A program made the position numbers and the translations under genes. From Bacteriovoracaceae bacterium (lineage in GTDB: Bacteria > Bdellovibrionota > Bacteriovoracia > Bacteriovoracales > Bacteriovoracaceae), in contig JABGXW010000091.1 in assembly GCA_018675575.1 (NCBI GenBank), positions 1-64,000 on the forward strand: a stretch of 64,000 nt of DNA, read 5' to 3'. The notes beneath the pieces were generated by a model. It saw nothing but the letters and a program-made list of their open reading frames with translations. It ran no database searches and had not been told where the DNA came from. Below, piece by piece: positions 1-8,625 of this stretch. Position 1 is the first letter of the stretch. Each line of letters begins with the position of its first letter.

Positions 1-1
1 A

Positions 2-172
2 AAGTTCACGAATTTAATCCCAAAAACTATTTCTAAAACAGAGATTTTTGAAAAAATTTTAATTAAGCATAAATCAGGACAATTGGAATTAGAAATAAAT
101 GGAAAACCTATTTCTCGAAACGGTTATTTAAAAGAATCAGGCAAACTTATTGCCGACATTACCTGCCACTAA
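2..172 (+). CDS. C-terminal end of an unknown protein (cut by window edge)
   Basis: An open frame runs from the left edge to a TAA at 170-172 and gives the last 56 residues of a protein. The visible part is lysine-rich and hydrophilic, with the stretch LELEINGKPISRNGYLKESG. It looks like the end of a folded domain, but no family is recognised. It is convergent with rbgA, and the 118 bases between them show no clear terminator. Confidence 0.5.
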   Translation, partial: KFTNLIPKTISKTEIFEKILIKHKSGQLELEINGKPISRNGYLKESGKLIADITCH

Positions 173-290
173 AAAACGTTTTATCATCTAGATATTTCCC
201 TTCAGATTAAAATATCGATAGACTCTAAGATTCAATGTCTAGTAAAACTCGTTCTTTGCAATTTTACTTTCTTGAAATTTAACAAAGTGC

Positions 291-1202
291 TTAATACTTA
301 GGGGGTAAGCCAAAACTAATCAATCCCAAATTCCCCTTTCTAAAATCAATTAAAACAATTTTATAAACACGGTCATAATCGGATTCACCTTTATGTTGAA
401 CACAACCCCTCACTTTTGCGATATGGTCTAGGGCCTCAATTAGAGTAAGGTCTAGTGTTTCAAACTTATACTTCTCTTTGAACTCCTCTGTTTTTAATTT
501 CAGTAAATGCTCTATTATAAAACAAGCAGAGGTTTCGGTTGTCACAATTAAATCGGGAATAGCGTGAATGGCCGTGAGCCAAAGTCCATGTTCATATTTT
601 TCAATCTTTGGAGGCATCACCCCTGGAGTATCTAAGATCTCTAAATCATCATCTACTTTTACCCAGAGCTGAGTTCTTGTATGGCCTGGTTTATCGGCAG
701 CCTTACAAGCATTACGATTTGCAAGCTGATTAATGATTGTTGACTTTCCGGTGTTCGGAAGACCCATGATCATCATTCGAAGTTTTTTCTTTTCTCCCTT
801 AGCATCTGAGTCTGCACGACGTTGCTTAACAATTCTTTTAGATTCTGCGATAACTTTCTTTAGTGATGATCTATCAAAGCAATCAAGAAACATAAAAGGG
901 ACATCTTGAAGCTTAAACCACTCTTCCCATTTTTTCACTGCCTCGGGGTCAGCAAGGTTTGACTTATTAATCACGATGAAACGACTTTTATCAGCGAAGC
1001 ATTCCGTGATTGTCGTGTTTGCTGTTATAAGTGGTGATCTGGCATCACGAACTTCTAGAACGATATCGACTAATTTAATTTTTTCTTTGATTTTTTTAAC
1101 TGCCTTATTCATATGGCCTGGAAACCAATTGATACGCTTGGTTTCCTCATCCACTAACATTTCGTTAAGAACATGTCCTTTTTTGACTTTAGTCTTTTTC
1201 AT
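291..1202 (-). CDS. rbgA: Ribosome biogenesis GTPase RbgA (YlqF)
   Basis: This is a circularly permuted GTPase of the YlqF/RbgA family, which acts in the cytoplasm late in 50S subunit assembly. The G motifs appear in permuted order: G4-like NKSNLAD at residues 79-85, then the P-loop GLPNTGKS at 147-154, then G3 DTPGV at 191-195. The opening INWFPGHMNKA is the typical family start, and 303 residues is a normal length. The C-terminal helical region is present but poorly conserved by eye. The Shine-Dalgarno site is weak. A dead VOC-family fragment lies just upstream on the same strand, and the gene seems to stand alone. Confidence 0.93.
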   Translation of the reverse strand: MKKTKVKKGHVLNEMLVDEETKRINWFPGHMNKAVKKIKEKIKLVDIVLEVRDARSPLITANTTITECFADKSRFIVINKSNLADPEAVKKWEEWFKLQDVPFMFLDCFDRSSLKKVIAESKRIVKQRRADSDAKGEKKKLRMMIMGLPNTGKSTIINQLANRNACKAADKPGHTRTQLWVKVDDDLEILDTPGVMPPKIEKYEHGLWLTAIHAIPDLIVTTETSACFIIEHLLKLKTEEFKEKYKFETLDLTLIEALDHIAKVRGCVQHKGESDYDRVYKIVLIDFRKGNLGLISFGLPPKY

Positions 1203-1213
1203 TTAATCCAATC

Positions 1214-1294
1214 TTAATAAGTCGCTTTCTGAAGTTTTAACACATTGCCATCTAGATCTTCAAAAATCAAGGTTTGTCCCCAAGACTGATCCAT
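1214..1294 (-). pseudogene. Remnant of a VOC-family (glyoxalase/bleomycin-resistance fold) C-terminus
   Basis: Twenty-six codons read SWGQTLIFEDLDGNVLKLQK near the end. This matches the last strands of VOC proteins, where WG, then F-x-D-x-D-G-N, then L-x-L-Q is the usual pattern. An in-frame stop lies directly before the first ATG. The other frames upstream of it (1295-1420) are broken by stops and show only short scraps. I read this as the decayed end of a metalloenzyme-fold gene that once preceded rbgA. A real 26-residue peptide is the alternative but less likely. Confidence 0.5.
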
Positions 1295-1420
1295 TTAAAC
1301 TGTAATGAAACTATTTCACTTTTTACAAAAACTCGCATATTAATCCAGCGACCAGCAAACCACCAAGTTCTAACAAGAGGAAAAGTCTACCAACCAATTG
1401 TAAACATAATATTGTAATAA

Positions 1421-2614
1421 TTAAGAAAAATGCTCAAAGAATGGACCATATGATTTACTCACATGTTGAATTTCATGAAGCTCTCCTCCGTTATTATTTC
1501 TCATAAAGAGATAAGCAACCATGACCATCCTATGATCAGGTTTAGGATGGTAGGTCTTTGATTTACATTTTTTTGCTGATCCATGAATGATCAGATCAAA
1601 ACCTTCCACATCATAAGAGACTTCAAATAAAGTTAATAATATTTTTATTTCTTCAAATCTATTGCACTCTTTATAAGTTAATGCCTCTAAATTTCGAAGC
1701 TTACTTGTTCCATTGCAGTTAGAACAGAGATAGGCCAAAGTTGGAACAAGATCCGGAAAACCTCCGCAATCTATATCTATTGGACTTAAAGTATTTAAAG
1801 GTTTTAATTTTATTCCATCTGAATCAATCTTCATACTACCGCCCATTTCTTGAATGAGTTTTAAAAAGATTGAATCTGCTTGATAACGATCAGCTCCAAG
1901 ACAGTTTTTCACATGGACCTCACCTAAAGTTAATCCTGCAGCTAATAGGTAGCCAAGTGAAGAATGATCTGGTGGAGTTATAAAGTCCGATTTTTGTTTT
2001 ATCTGGTCTATCAAATTCAATGTTAATTCGTAATAAGCTTTTGAAGTATCTAAATTTTTAGCGTGAAACTCCACTCCCTGACATTTATACTCTATCATTT
2101 TGAATGCAGTTAAAAACTGAGTTGTCTTTGAACAATCAATTTCTATGGACCCCTTATAATCTAAAGGTCCCTGAATTGAAATATCTCCACTATTGCTAGA
2201 TACTTGACATTGGCATTGGGATAAAACCAGCTCCATTTCTTTCATTGGTCGAGAACGCATATCTCCTTTAAGGTTCATGAGATAAGGCCTAGATCCCAAT
2301 GCCAATAAAGCGAGTAGAAATCTATTCGTTGTTCCTCCATCTCCTGTTTCTAATGATAATTCTGTTGCCTCAGATTCACATTCAGGAAAAGAGTTGTGAA
2401 TACAAATTGAGTTTTCATGGTGACTAATATCCAATCCTATTATTTCAAGACAGGAAATCATAGTACTCACATCAGTTGATGGAGGAAGCTCTTTTATTGT
2501 AAATGGGTTGGGAGATAAAGCTCCAAGGATTAATAATCTATTCGCATAAGATTTAGAAGTAGGTACATTACAAACTATGGATAAATCTTTTCGATTAACC
2601 TTAAGAGATGACAA
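1421..2614 (-). CDS. aroA: 3-phosphoshikimate 1-carboxyvinyltransferase (EPSP synthase)
   Basis: AroA transfers enolpyruvyl from PEP to shikimate 3-phosphate, the sixth step of chorismate synthesis. Visible family features are the N-terminal PTSKSYANR substrate loop near residue 19, GDGGTTNRFLLAL near 91, the MRSRPM segment, KTTQFLTA, and DRYQADS. The length of 397 is slightly short for the family (about 425). The GDGGTTNR loop differs from the common NAGT form, as in divergent AroA proteins. It is the last gene of aroC-aroB-aroA and overlaps aroB by 14 bases, so coupled translation is likely. Confidence 0.93.
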   Translation of the reverse strand: MSSLKVNRKDLSIVCNVPTSKSYANRLLILGALSPNPFTIKELPPSTDVSTMISCLEIIGLDISHHENSICIHNSFPECESEATELSLETGDGGTTNRFLLALLALGSRPYLMNLKGDMRSRPMKEMELVLSQCQCQVSSNSGDISIQGPLDYKGSIEIDCSKTTQFLTAFKMIEYKCQGVEFHAKNLDTSKAYYELTLNLIDQIKQKSDFITPPDHSSLGYLLAAGLTLGEVHVKNCLGADRYQADSIFLKLIQEMGGSMKIDSDGIKLKPLNTLSPIDIDCGGFPDLVPTLAYLCSNCNGTSKLRNLEALTYKECNRFEEIKILLTLFEVSYDVEGFDLIIHGSAKKCKSKTYHPKPDHRMVMVAYLFMRNNNGGELHEIQHVSKSYGPFFEHFS

Positions 2615-3650
2615 ACTTTTTTACCTCAGCCTCACTATTGACGATTTTTGTTTCTAATTCCATTAAACTAACTTCTTTAATAGTAACTTGATTCTTCATT
2701 CCAGGCAGAATGACCTCAAGAGTATTATTTTTTATTGTCTTTTTATCTTTAGTTATGAATCTCATGAGATCAGCAATAGGTATGGTTTTATTTAACCACG
2801 GAGGCTCAGTTTCTTTTATTCCCAATGATCTTTTAATCGCAATCAATTCATCAAGTTCTCTTTTCTTTTGAAAAATGATGAAGATAAAAATCATCCCCCA
2901 AAAGACTGCAATACCATGTTTGATTTGATAAATATATTCCAAGGCATGCCCTATTGTATGACCCAAGTTTAAAATCTTTCTTTCTCCAGATTCCTTTAAA
3001 TCTTTCGTTGTAATATCTTGCTTAAATTTGGCGCAAGCTTGAATTATCTTACAAATATCAGCGCCACCAAGTATTAATTTTTTAATGTCTTTGCTGAGAA
3101 TTCCATATTTGGCCAACTCACCGAGTCCCGATTGAAATTCATCTACAGGTAATGTGGCAATGAATTTATCATCAATATAGATGTTATCGGGATTATGAAA
3201 AGATCCAATTAAGTTTTTTCCTGAAATAGAATTGATTGCGACTTTTCCACCGATACTTGCATCAATCATAGAAAGAAGCGAAGTCGGAATAATGCTCCAG
3301 CTTATTCCTCTTAATAAAGTAGACGCTATAAATCCAGCATAATCAGAAAGGGCCCCTCCACCAATTGCCAGAAGGTGGGAGTTGCGGTGAACACCTTTTT
3401 CTAAAAGGAATTCTAAACATGTCTCAAATTCTTTGAAGTTTTTACAATTCTCGCCGGGGGGAGCTTTCCAAATGATTACTTTTTTTCCTAGAGAATCAAA
3501 ATCCATTTTTTTAAAATATTGTGAATGCAAATTCAAATCAATAATAATGATCAACGACTCGAAGTTCATCCCTCTTATAGAATTAATAATCTTTTCAAGT
3601 TCAATAAAATGTAAATTAGATTTTAGTTTCATATTAATACTGGTAAGCAT
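2601..3650 (-). CDS. aroB: 3-dehydroquinate synthase
   Basis: AroB converts DAHP to 3-dehydroquinate using NAD and a divalent metal. The NAD-binding IGGGALSDYAGFIAS lies near residue 97, followed by IPTSLLSMIDASIGGK and the metal-site GHTIGHALEY near 231. The 349-residue length is normal. The ATG at 3650 is preceded by AAGG at good spacing and overlaps the end of aroC by 17 bases. A second ATG at 3632 has no ribosome site, so the first is preferred. It is the middle gene of the operon. Confidence 0.95.
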   Translation of the reverse strand: MLTSINMKLKSNLHFIELEKIINSIRGMNFESLIIIIDLNLHSQYFKKMDFDSLGKKVIIWKAPPGENCKNFKEFETCLEFLLEKGVHRNSHLLAIGGGALSDYAGFIASTLLRGISWSIIPTSLLSMIDASIGGKVAINSISGKNLIGSFHNPDNIYIDDKFIATLPVDEFQSGLGELAKYGILSKDIKKLILGGADICKIIQACAKFKQDITTKDLKESGERKILNLGHTIGHALEYIYQIKHGIAVFWGMIFIFIIFQKKRELDELIAIKRSLGIKETEPPWLNKTIPIADLMRFITKDKKTIKNNTLEVILPGMKNQVTIKEVSLMELETKIVNSEAEVKKFVIS

Positions 3651-4626
3651 TTTGCCTTAGAAAATGATCTGCTAATATAATTTTCACCATGGCCTCTGCC
3701 ACAGGAATAGCTCTTGGAAGAATACAAGGATCATGTCTTCCCTCTTTTGCCTTATCACCAACTGTAGATGTCGGTTTTAAGGTTATTGTTAAAAACAATG
3801 GGTCTCCATTACTAATTCCACCTTCGATACCACCGAAATTCAAGCGAGAAGAGCTTGCTTCTTTTCCCGAAATTTCTGCAAATTCCTCACCTAATCCGTA
3901 AGAAAAAGAAACAACCGCACCAATCGACATTAAGCCTTTTGCTAAGTCAGCTTTTAATTTATCGAAGGCAGGTTCGCCAAGTCCCTTAGGACAATCATCA
4001 ACTTGTATCGATATTCTACCACCTACAGATTCTCCATTCTTTTTAAGGTCTATTAAATATTTTTCAATATTCTTTATTTCTGTTAGATCTGGGAATGAAT
4101 ATGGTCCGAGGTCGGCATTCAAGTGAGGTAGTTTTTCTTGAAAATGAAAAGGTCCCATCTCTCGGATATAGGCCCTAACCCTAATATTCTTTATAATGAG
4201 ACCAGCAAAGTAGCCACCTATAACTCTTGAAACAGTTTCTCTTCCACTGCTCCTACCACCTCCACGATGGTCCCTTATTCCATACTTATCATTATAAGTT
4301 TGATCTGCATGTCCAGGTCTTGGATCTGTTTTAATTTTATCGTAGTCCTTACTTCTTTGATCTGTGTTTCGAATAATGACGGCAATGGGGGTGCCCATTG
4401 TTTTTTGTTTAAAAATACCAGATAAGACTTCTGCTGTATCTGGTTCTTTTCGACTTGTGGTGCCTTTAATATTACCAGGTGCTCTTCTATCAAGCTGATA
4501 TTGAAGATCTTGCAGAGAAAACATAAGTCCAGCTGGAACTCCATCAATTACAGCTCCTAATGCTTCACCGTGTGATTCACCAAAACTCGTAATTGAAAAT
4601 AGTTTTCCTAAACTTGATCCGCGCAC
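3634..4626 (-). CDS. aroC: Chorismate synthase
   Basis: AroC makes chorismate from EPSP with reduced FMN. Family motifs are SFGESHG at residues 13-19, RRAPG near 48, the RDHRGGGRSSGRETVSRV FMN-site segment near 117, and the C-terminal GRHDPCILPRAIPVAEAM. Length is 330 against about 360 for the family. It is the first gene of a leftward aroC-aroB-aroA operon. Only these three steps are here, so the rest of the shikimate pathway must lie elsewhere. The promoter should be in 4627-4802, shared with the divergent zinc-ribbon gene. Confidence 0.96.
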   Translation of the reverse strand: MRGSSLGKLFSITSFGESHGEALGAVIDGVPAGLMFSLQDLQYQLDRRAPGNIKGTTSRKEPDTAEVLSGIFKQKTMGTPIAVIIRNTDQRSKDYDKIKTDPRPGHADQTYNDKYGIRDHRGGGRSSGRETVSRVIGGYFAGLIIKNIRVRAYIREMGPFHFQEKLPHLNADLGPYSFPDLTEIKNIEKYLIDLKKNGESVGGRISIQVDDCPKGLGEPAFDKLKADLAKGLMSIGAVVSFSYGLGEEFAEISGKEASSSRLNFGGIEGGISNGDPLFLTITLKPTSTVGDKAKEGRHDPCILPRAIPVAEAMVKIILADHFLRQNAYQY

Positions 4627-4722
4627 AAAACCCTTTAGTTTTAAATACTTACTATATTTCTTAATCTACTGTAGCGTATGGTTCAATCTCAATATTCAGT
4701 ATACAATCATTATTATCCATTT

Positions 4723-4751
4723 TTGACCAGATTAAGTACAGTTTTTAAAAC
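4723..4751 (+). promoter_or_regulatory. Candidate sigma-70 promoter for the zinc-ribbon gene
   Basis: TTGACC (4723-4728) and TAAAAC (4746-4751) are separated by 17 bases. They lie about 50 bases upstream of the ATG at 4803, in the divergent gap with aroC. Confidence 0.45.
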
Positions 4752-4802
4752 AGTAATAAGAAAAGTTATCAACAATCAAATCATCATCATCAAGAGTTAA
4801 TT

Positions 4803-5513
4803 ATGAGCAATAGGGATTTAAAAATATTAATTGAGCTACAGAATAATTTTAATCATATTCAAGAACTCAAGGTATTAGTTGAGAAACAAAACAAGCGAAT
4901 CGATCATGTGAAAAAACAAATTTCTATAAAAGAAGAAGAATTAAAAGAATTTCAAGATAATCAGAAAGATATTATTTCTTCCTTAAATGAAAGTGAAAAC
5001 TTACTCTCTAGTAAAGAAAGGACTCTAAAGCAAGCTAAATCCCATTCGCTAGAAGTCACAAGCGAAAAGCAAGCTGTTGCTTTAAAAAAAGAAATCGAGT
5101 TATTATCATCCGAAACGGAGACCCTAGAGGACAAGATATTAGAAGATTTGGATAAATCGGAAGAAATCCAGAGAAATCTTAATCAAACAAAAGAGTTTCT
5201 AACAAATTCGCAGAACTCATTAAATGAAATTACTAAAGAAGCAAGTGCTGAAATAGCAACTCAAAATAAATTGATAGAAGATTGCTTTTTAACTAAAAGC
5301 CAACATCTAGAAGTCTTAACAATTCAAGCAAAAGATCTGATACTTAATACGGAAAATATCTTCAAAGAAAAAGATTACTTTTGTTCAATTAATTCTACTC
5401 GATCTTGTACCAGATGCGGTTCAAATGTTGATTCAGAGACGAGGGAGACTGCTGAAAAACAAGAGCAAATTACCTCATGCCCGAGTTGTAGTAGGTTGTT
5501 CGTTTTCAGGTAA
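4803..5513 (+). CDS. Coiled-coil protein with C-terminal C4 zinc ribbon
   Basis: The first ~180 residues form long charged helices with heptad-like spacing (coiled-coil hairpin). The end is a zinc ribbon with cysteine pairs at 202/205 and 226/229. This layout matches the C4-type zinc-ribbon family typified by Chlamydia CT398 and Helicobacter HP0958, which act as small scaffolds or chaperones; HP0958 supports sigma-54 and flagellar function. The exact role here cannot be told. The last 12 codons, including the second cysteine pair, overlap the 3' end of the convergent RND gene by 39 bases. Confidence 0.8.
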   Translation: MSNRDLKILIELQNNFNHIQELKVLVEKQNKRIDHVKKQISIKEEELKEFQDNQKDIISSLNESENLLSSKERTLKQAKSHSLEVTSEKQAVALKKEIELLSSETETLEDKILEDLDKSEEIQRNLNQTKEFLTNSQNSLNEITKEASAEIATQNKLIEDCFLTKSQHLEVLTIQAKDLILNTENIFKEKDYFCSINSTRSCTRCGSNVDSETRETAEKQEQITSCPSCSRLFVFR

Positions 5514-8500
5514 TCGATTATGACCTTCAACATCTAATTTCTGACGGTCCAAGCTATTGTTCCCACAAAATCTCTTTTTAAACCAATCAACCATTTGCAT
5601 ATAAACATAATAATTACACGGGATAAAAACCAAAGTCACTATCGTTGCAAACAAAAGTCCCCACGCAAAACTTGTCGCCATAGGTTTAAGAAATGGATCC
5701 CCCCCTGGCCAATGGGCCACAGGTAAAAGTCCTGCAACAGTTGTAAATGTAGTAAGTATGACAGGTCTAAATCGTGATTTACTTCCTTCAATAATGCAGG
5801 TATAGAGACTATCTTTTGTTTCTCGTAGGCGTTCATTAATAAAAGAAACAAGCACAATTGAATCATTTACTACAACACCAATAAGAGCAACCACTCCCAT
5901 CATGGCCATAAAGCCTAGAGACATATCGAGAATTTTAAAAGTGAAAATGACACCTATTAATCCTAATGGAATCGCACTCATAATAACTAAAGGTTGCCCA
6001 AGACTTGCAAACATAAAGACCAGAATAAGAAAGATGCAAAACAAAGATATAATACCTGATTTAGCGAGCCTTACCATGGACTCAGTTGTATCTTTATTCT
6101 CTCCACCAAATTCAAATATAATATCAGGATGATCATTCATTATGTTAATAAGTTTAGGCTTAAATTCTTTTACTATCGCTCTAGGACTAGTGATTGCATT
6201 ATCAAGAGTTCCTGAGATAGAAAAAATTCTTTGCCTATTAAACCGTCTAATTACAAAAGCCCCAGGCCTTTCAACAAAAGTGGCAACTTTATGCATCGGT
6301 ATCCTATTGCCCAATTTATTAACAATATAGAGTTTTGACAATACTTCAGAATTAAGTTGAGACTCTTCATTCAAGACAATTTTAATTTCAATATCTTCAT
6401 CGTTTTCTCGAATCTCAGTAATAGAGTCACCTGCCATTGCAGCTCGAAATTCAAAAGCAATCTGTTTTGTTGTCAATCCTAATCTCTTAGCTTCTTGATC
6501 ATTCACTGCAATGATGATTTGCTTTTTCCCTTCTTCAAAGTCAAGTTCACTACTTGTCAGGCCTTTTTCTTTCTTTAGTTCTTCGTGAACCTTTTTAGAA
6601 ACTATTTTAAGCTCTTCTAAAGAGTCTCCCTTAAGATCTATTTCGACAGGTTTTCCTTTTGGCGGTCCCCCTGCAGCTTTCTTTGAAACCACAGTAAAAT
6701 TGGTGATAAGCTTTTCTGATTTAGAGACAATCATAGAAAGAATTTCATCTGTAGACCTTTCTCGGTCAGATGGATCAGTCAAATAGGCCATTACCTGTCC
6801 ATAATGAGATCCCGTTTTTCTTCCGTGATCGCCTTGTAACATTCCGACAGAAGCAACAATTTGTTCTAATTCTTCTTTTTTGAGCTCTGCTAAAAATAAC
6901 TTTTCTAATTTCTTGATAGCCGTATCAGTTTTATCCAATGAGGTACCAACGGGTCCTTTAAGTTGGATATAAACAATTCTGACATCATCACCAGGAAATA
7001 ATTCAAATCGCATTCTTTTAGCTATACCAATGGAAAGGATCAGGATGATAAAAAAGGAAGACATGATTGATCTGGGGTACTTAAGAGAAAAATCCAATAC
7101 TTTGCCATATATGTTCAAGAGATTTTTAAACCATTTCTTTTCTTTTTTCTTTTTACTTAGTCTAACAAAGTCGTGAAGATGGGAAGGAAGAATAAAAAAG
7201 CATTCCAGCCAAGAGGCCACCAAACAGATAATAACCACAGCTGGTACAGACCAAAGAAATTTCCCCATTATTCCACCCATAAAAAAGATAGAACCAAAGG
7301 CCACTATTGTCGTAAGTATAGTTGCAGTAACTGGCGCTATCGTATCAAGAGCTGCTTTGATTGCCGCTTCTTTAGGTTTCATTCCTTTTTCTAATAATTG
7401 GTAATAATGTTCTGCTACAATAATAGCATCATCAACCAGCATTCCTAAGACAAGAATAAGACCAAACATAGAAATGAGATTTATAGAAAGTCCAAAAGAA
7501 TCCATCAATATGAACGCTGTCATGAATGCAATAGGAGCACCGAGGGAAGTAATCAACGATGTTGAAAAATTTAGAAAAAACAATAAACAGAGAAAAACTA
7601 AGACTATTCCCAAGATTCCATTACTTTTAAGAACATTAAGTCTACGTTTAACTTTAAAACTTGCATCATTTACAAAAGCTGATTTTAAGCCAGTGACTTT
7701 ATTTTCTTCCATATATTTAAGGACGGCCTCTTTAACAATATTTGTATTTATTAATATATCTGCATTTTCTTTAATTTTCACATCGAGAAAAATTGCTTCT
7801 TGTCCCTGGCTTCTGACTAAGACAGTTGACTTGGCAGGCCTTCTAATCACCTCTGCGACATCTGAAACTAAAACCACTCTGCCTGTATCATTTGATCTCA
7901 CAACAAGATTTCTAATGTCATTTGTGCTTACAAATTCAGATATCGTTCTCACGATAATATCACCTTTTGGTGTTTCAAGCTTTCCAGCGGAAAGGTTTAA
8001 GTGTTTATTCCTAATTGCTGCAGTTATTTCTGTCGTTGTGATTTCTAATCGATTCATCTTCTCGGGATTAATAATAATCTGTATTTCATCTAAGCGATAA
8101 CCATCAAAATCTATTCGTGCCACACCTGAAAAACGCTCTAATTTTTTTTGTAATTTCTTCGCATGTTTTCGTAATTGACTATAAGGAAGGTTTGAAAGAG
8201 GAACTTTTAAAACCCCTCTCGCTTTATTTGTAAGTGATCTAATTTTTGGAACTTTTGCTTCTTCTGGAAGATCATCTACTGAGTCGACCGCGTTCTTACA
8301 ATCATTCAAAACTTCATCGATATCAGCATCGGGATCTACTTTAATATAGAGAATTGAATTCCCCTGCGCAGACAATGCAGTAAGTTCTTTTATTCCTTCA
8401 ACGGATTTCAACTCTCTCTCTAAACTTATACTGACCAGTTTTTCCACATCTTCAGCGCTGGAACCAGGATACGAAGTGGTTATCAAGATGACATCAAAAT

Positions 8501-8624
8501 CAACACGGGGAAAGGTTTCCTTTTGAAGCGTGACGATACTAAAAATTCCAATGATAAAGATCATCGCCGTTATAAGGTTAACGACTAAAGATCTTTGGAT
8601 AAAATATTCTATCAGTTTTTTCAT
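5475..8624 (-). CDS. RND-family efflux permease (AcrB/HAE type)
   Basis: This inner-membrane proton-driven transporter has 1049 residues, the same size as AcrB. Features are the N-terminal membrane segment, two large periplasmic regions with the PGSSAEDVEKLVS porter start, and two sets of transmembrane segments. The fourth helix carries GMLVDDAIIVAEH (the proton-relay aspartates). The second half repeats the pattern with GVVVNDSIVLVSF. It follows the TolC-family gene with one base between them, so they form one operon. No periplasmic adaptor gene lies beside it. The substrate is unknown, and by sequence it resembles the drug/hydrophobe group rather than the metal group. Confidence 0.92.
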   Translation of the reverse strand: MKKLIEYFIQRSLVVNLITAMIFIIGIFSIVTLQKETFPRVDFDVILITTSYPGSSAEDVEKLVSISLERELKSVEGIKELTALSAQGNSILYIKVDPDADIDEVLNDCKNAVDSVDDLPEEAKVPKIRSLTNKARGVLKVPLSNLPYSQLRKHAKKLQKKLERFSGVARIDFDGYRLDEIQIIINPEKMNRLEITTTEITAAIRNKHLNLSAGKLETPKGDIIVRTISEFVSTNDIRNLVVRSNDTGRVVLVSDVAEVIRRPAKSTVLVRSQGQEAIFLDVKIKENADILINTNIVKEAVLKYMEENKVTGLKSAFVNDASFKVKRRLNVLKSNGILGIVLVFLCLLFFLNFSTSLITSLGAPIAFMTAFILMDSFGLSINLISMFGLILVLGMLVDDAIIVAEHYYQLLEKGMKPKEAAIKAALDTIAPVTATILTTIVAFGSIFFMGGIMGKFLWSVPAVVIICLVASWLECFFILPSHLHDFVRLSKKKKEKKWFKNLLNIYGKVLDFSLKYPRSIMSSFFIILILSIGIAKRMRFELFPGDDVRIVYIQLKGPVGTSLDKTDTAIKKLEKLFLAELKKEELEQIVASVGMLQGDHGRKTGSHYGQVMAYLTDPSDRERSTDEILSMIVSKSEKLITNFTVVSKKAAGGPPKGKPVEIDLKGDSLEELKIVSKKVHEELKKEKGLTSSELDFEEGKKQIIIAVNDQEAKRLGLTTKQIAFEFRAAMAGDSITEIRENDEDIEIKIVLNEESQLNSEVLSKLYIVNKLGNRIPMHKVATFVERPGAFVIRRFNRQRIFSISGTLDNAITSPRAIVKEFKPKLINIMNDHPDIIFEFGGENKDTTESMVRLAKSGIISLFCIFLILVFMFASLGQPLVIMSAIPLGLIGVIFTFKILDMSLGFMAMMGVVALIGVVVNDSIVLVSFINERLRETKDSLYTCIIEGSKSRFRPVILTTFTTVAGLLPVAHWPGGDPFLKPMATSFAWGLLFATIVTLVFIPCNYYVYMQMVDWFKKRFCGNNSLDRQKLDVEGHNRLPENEQPTTTRA

Positions 8625-8625
8625 T

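Noticed and set aside
7474-8100. A 208-codon rightward frame within the RND permease gene
   Set aside because: It is the complement of a strongly supported RND coding region, with low-complexity translation and no ribosome site.
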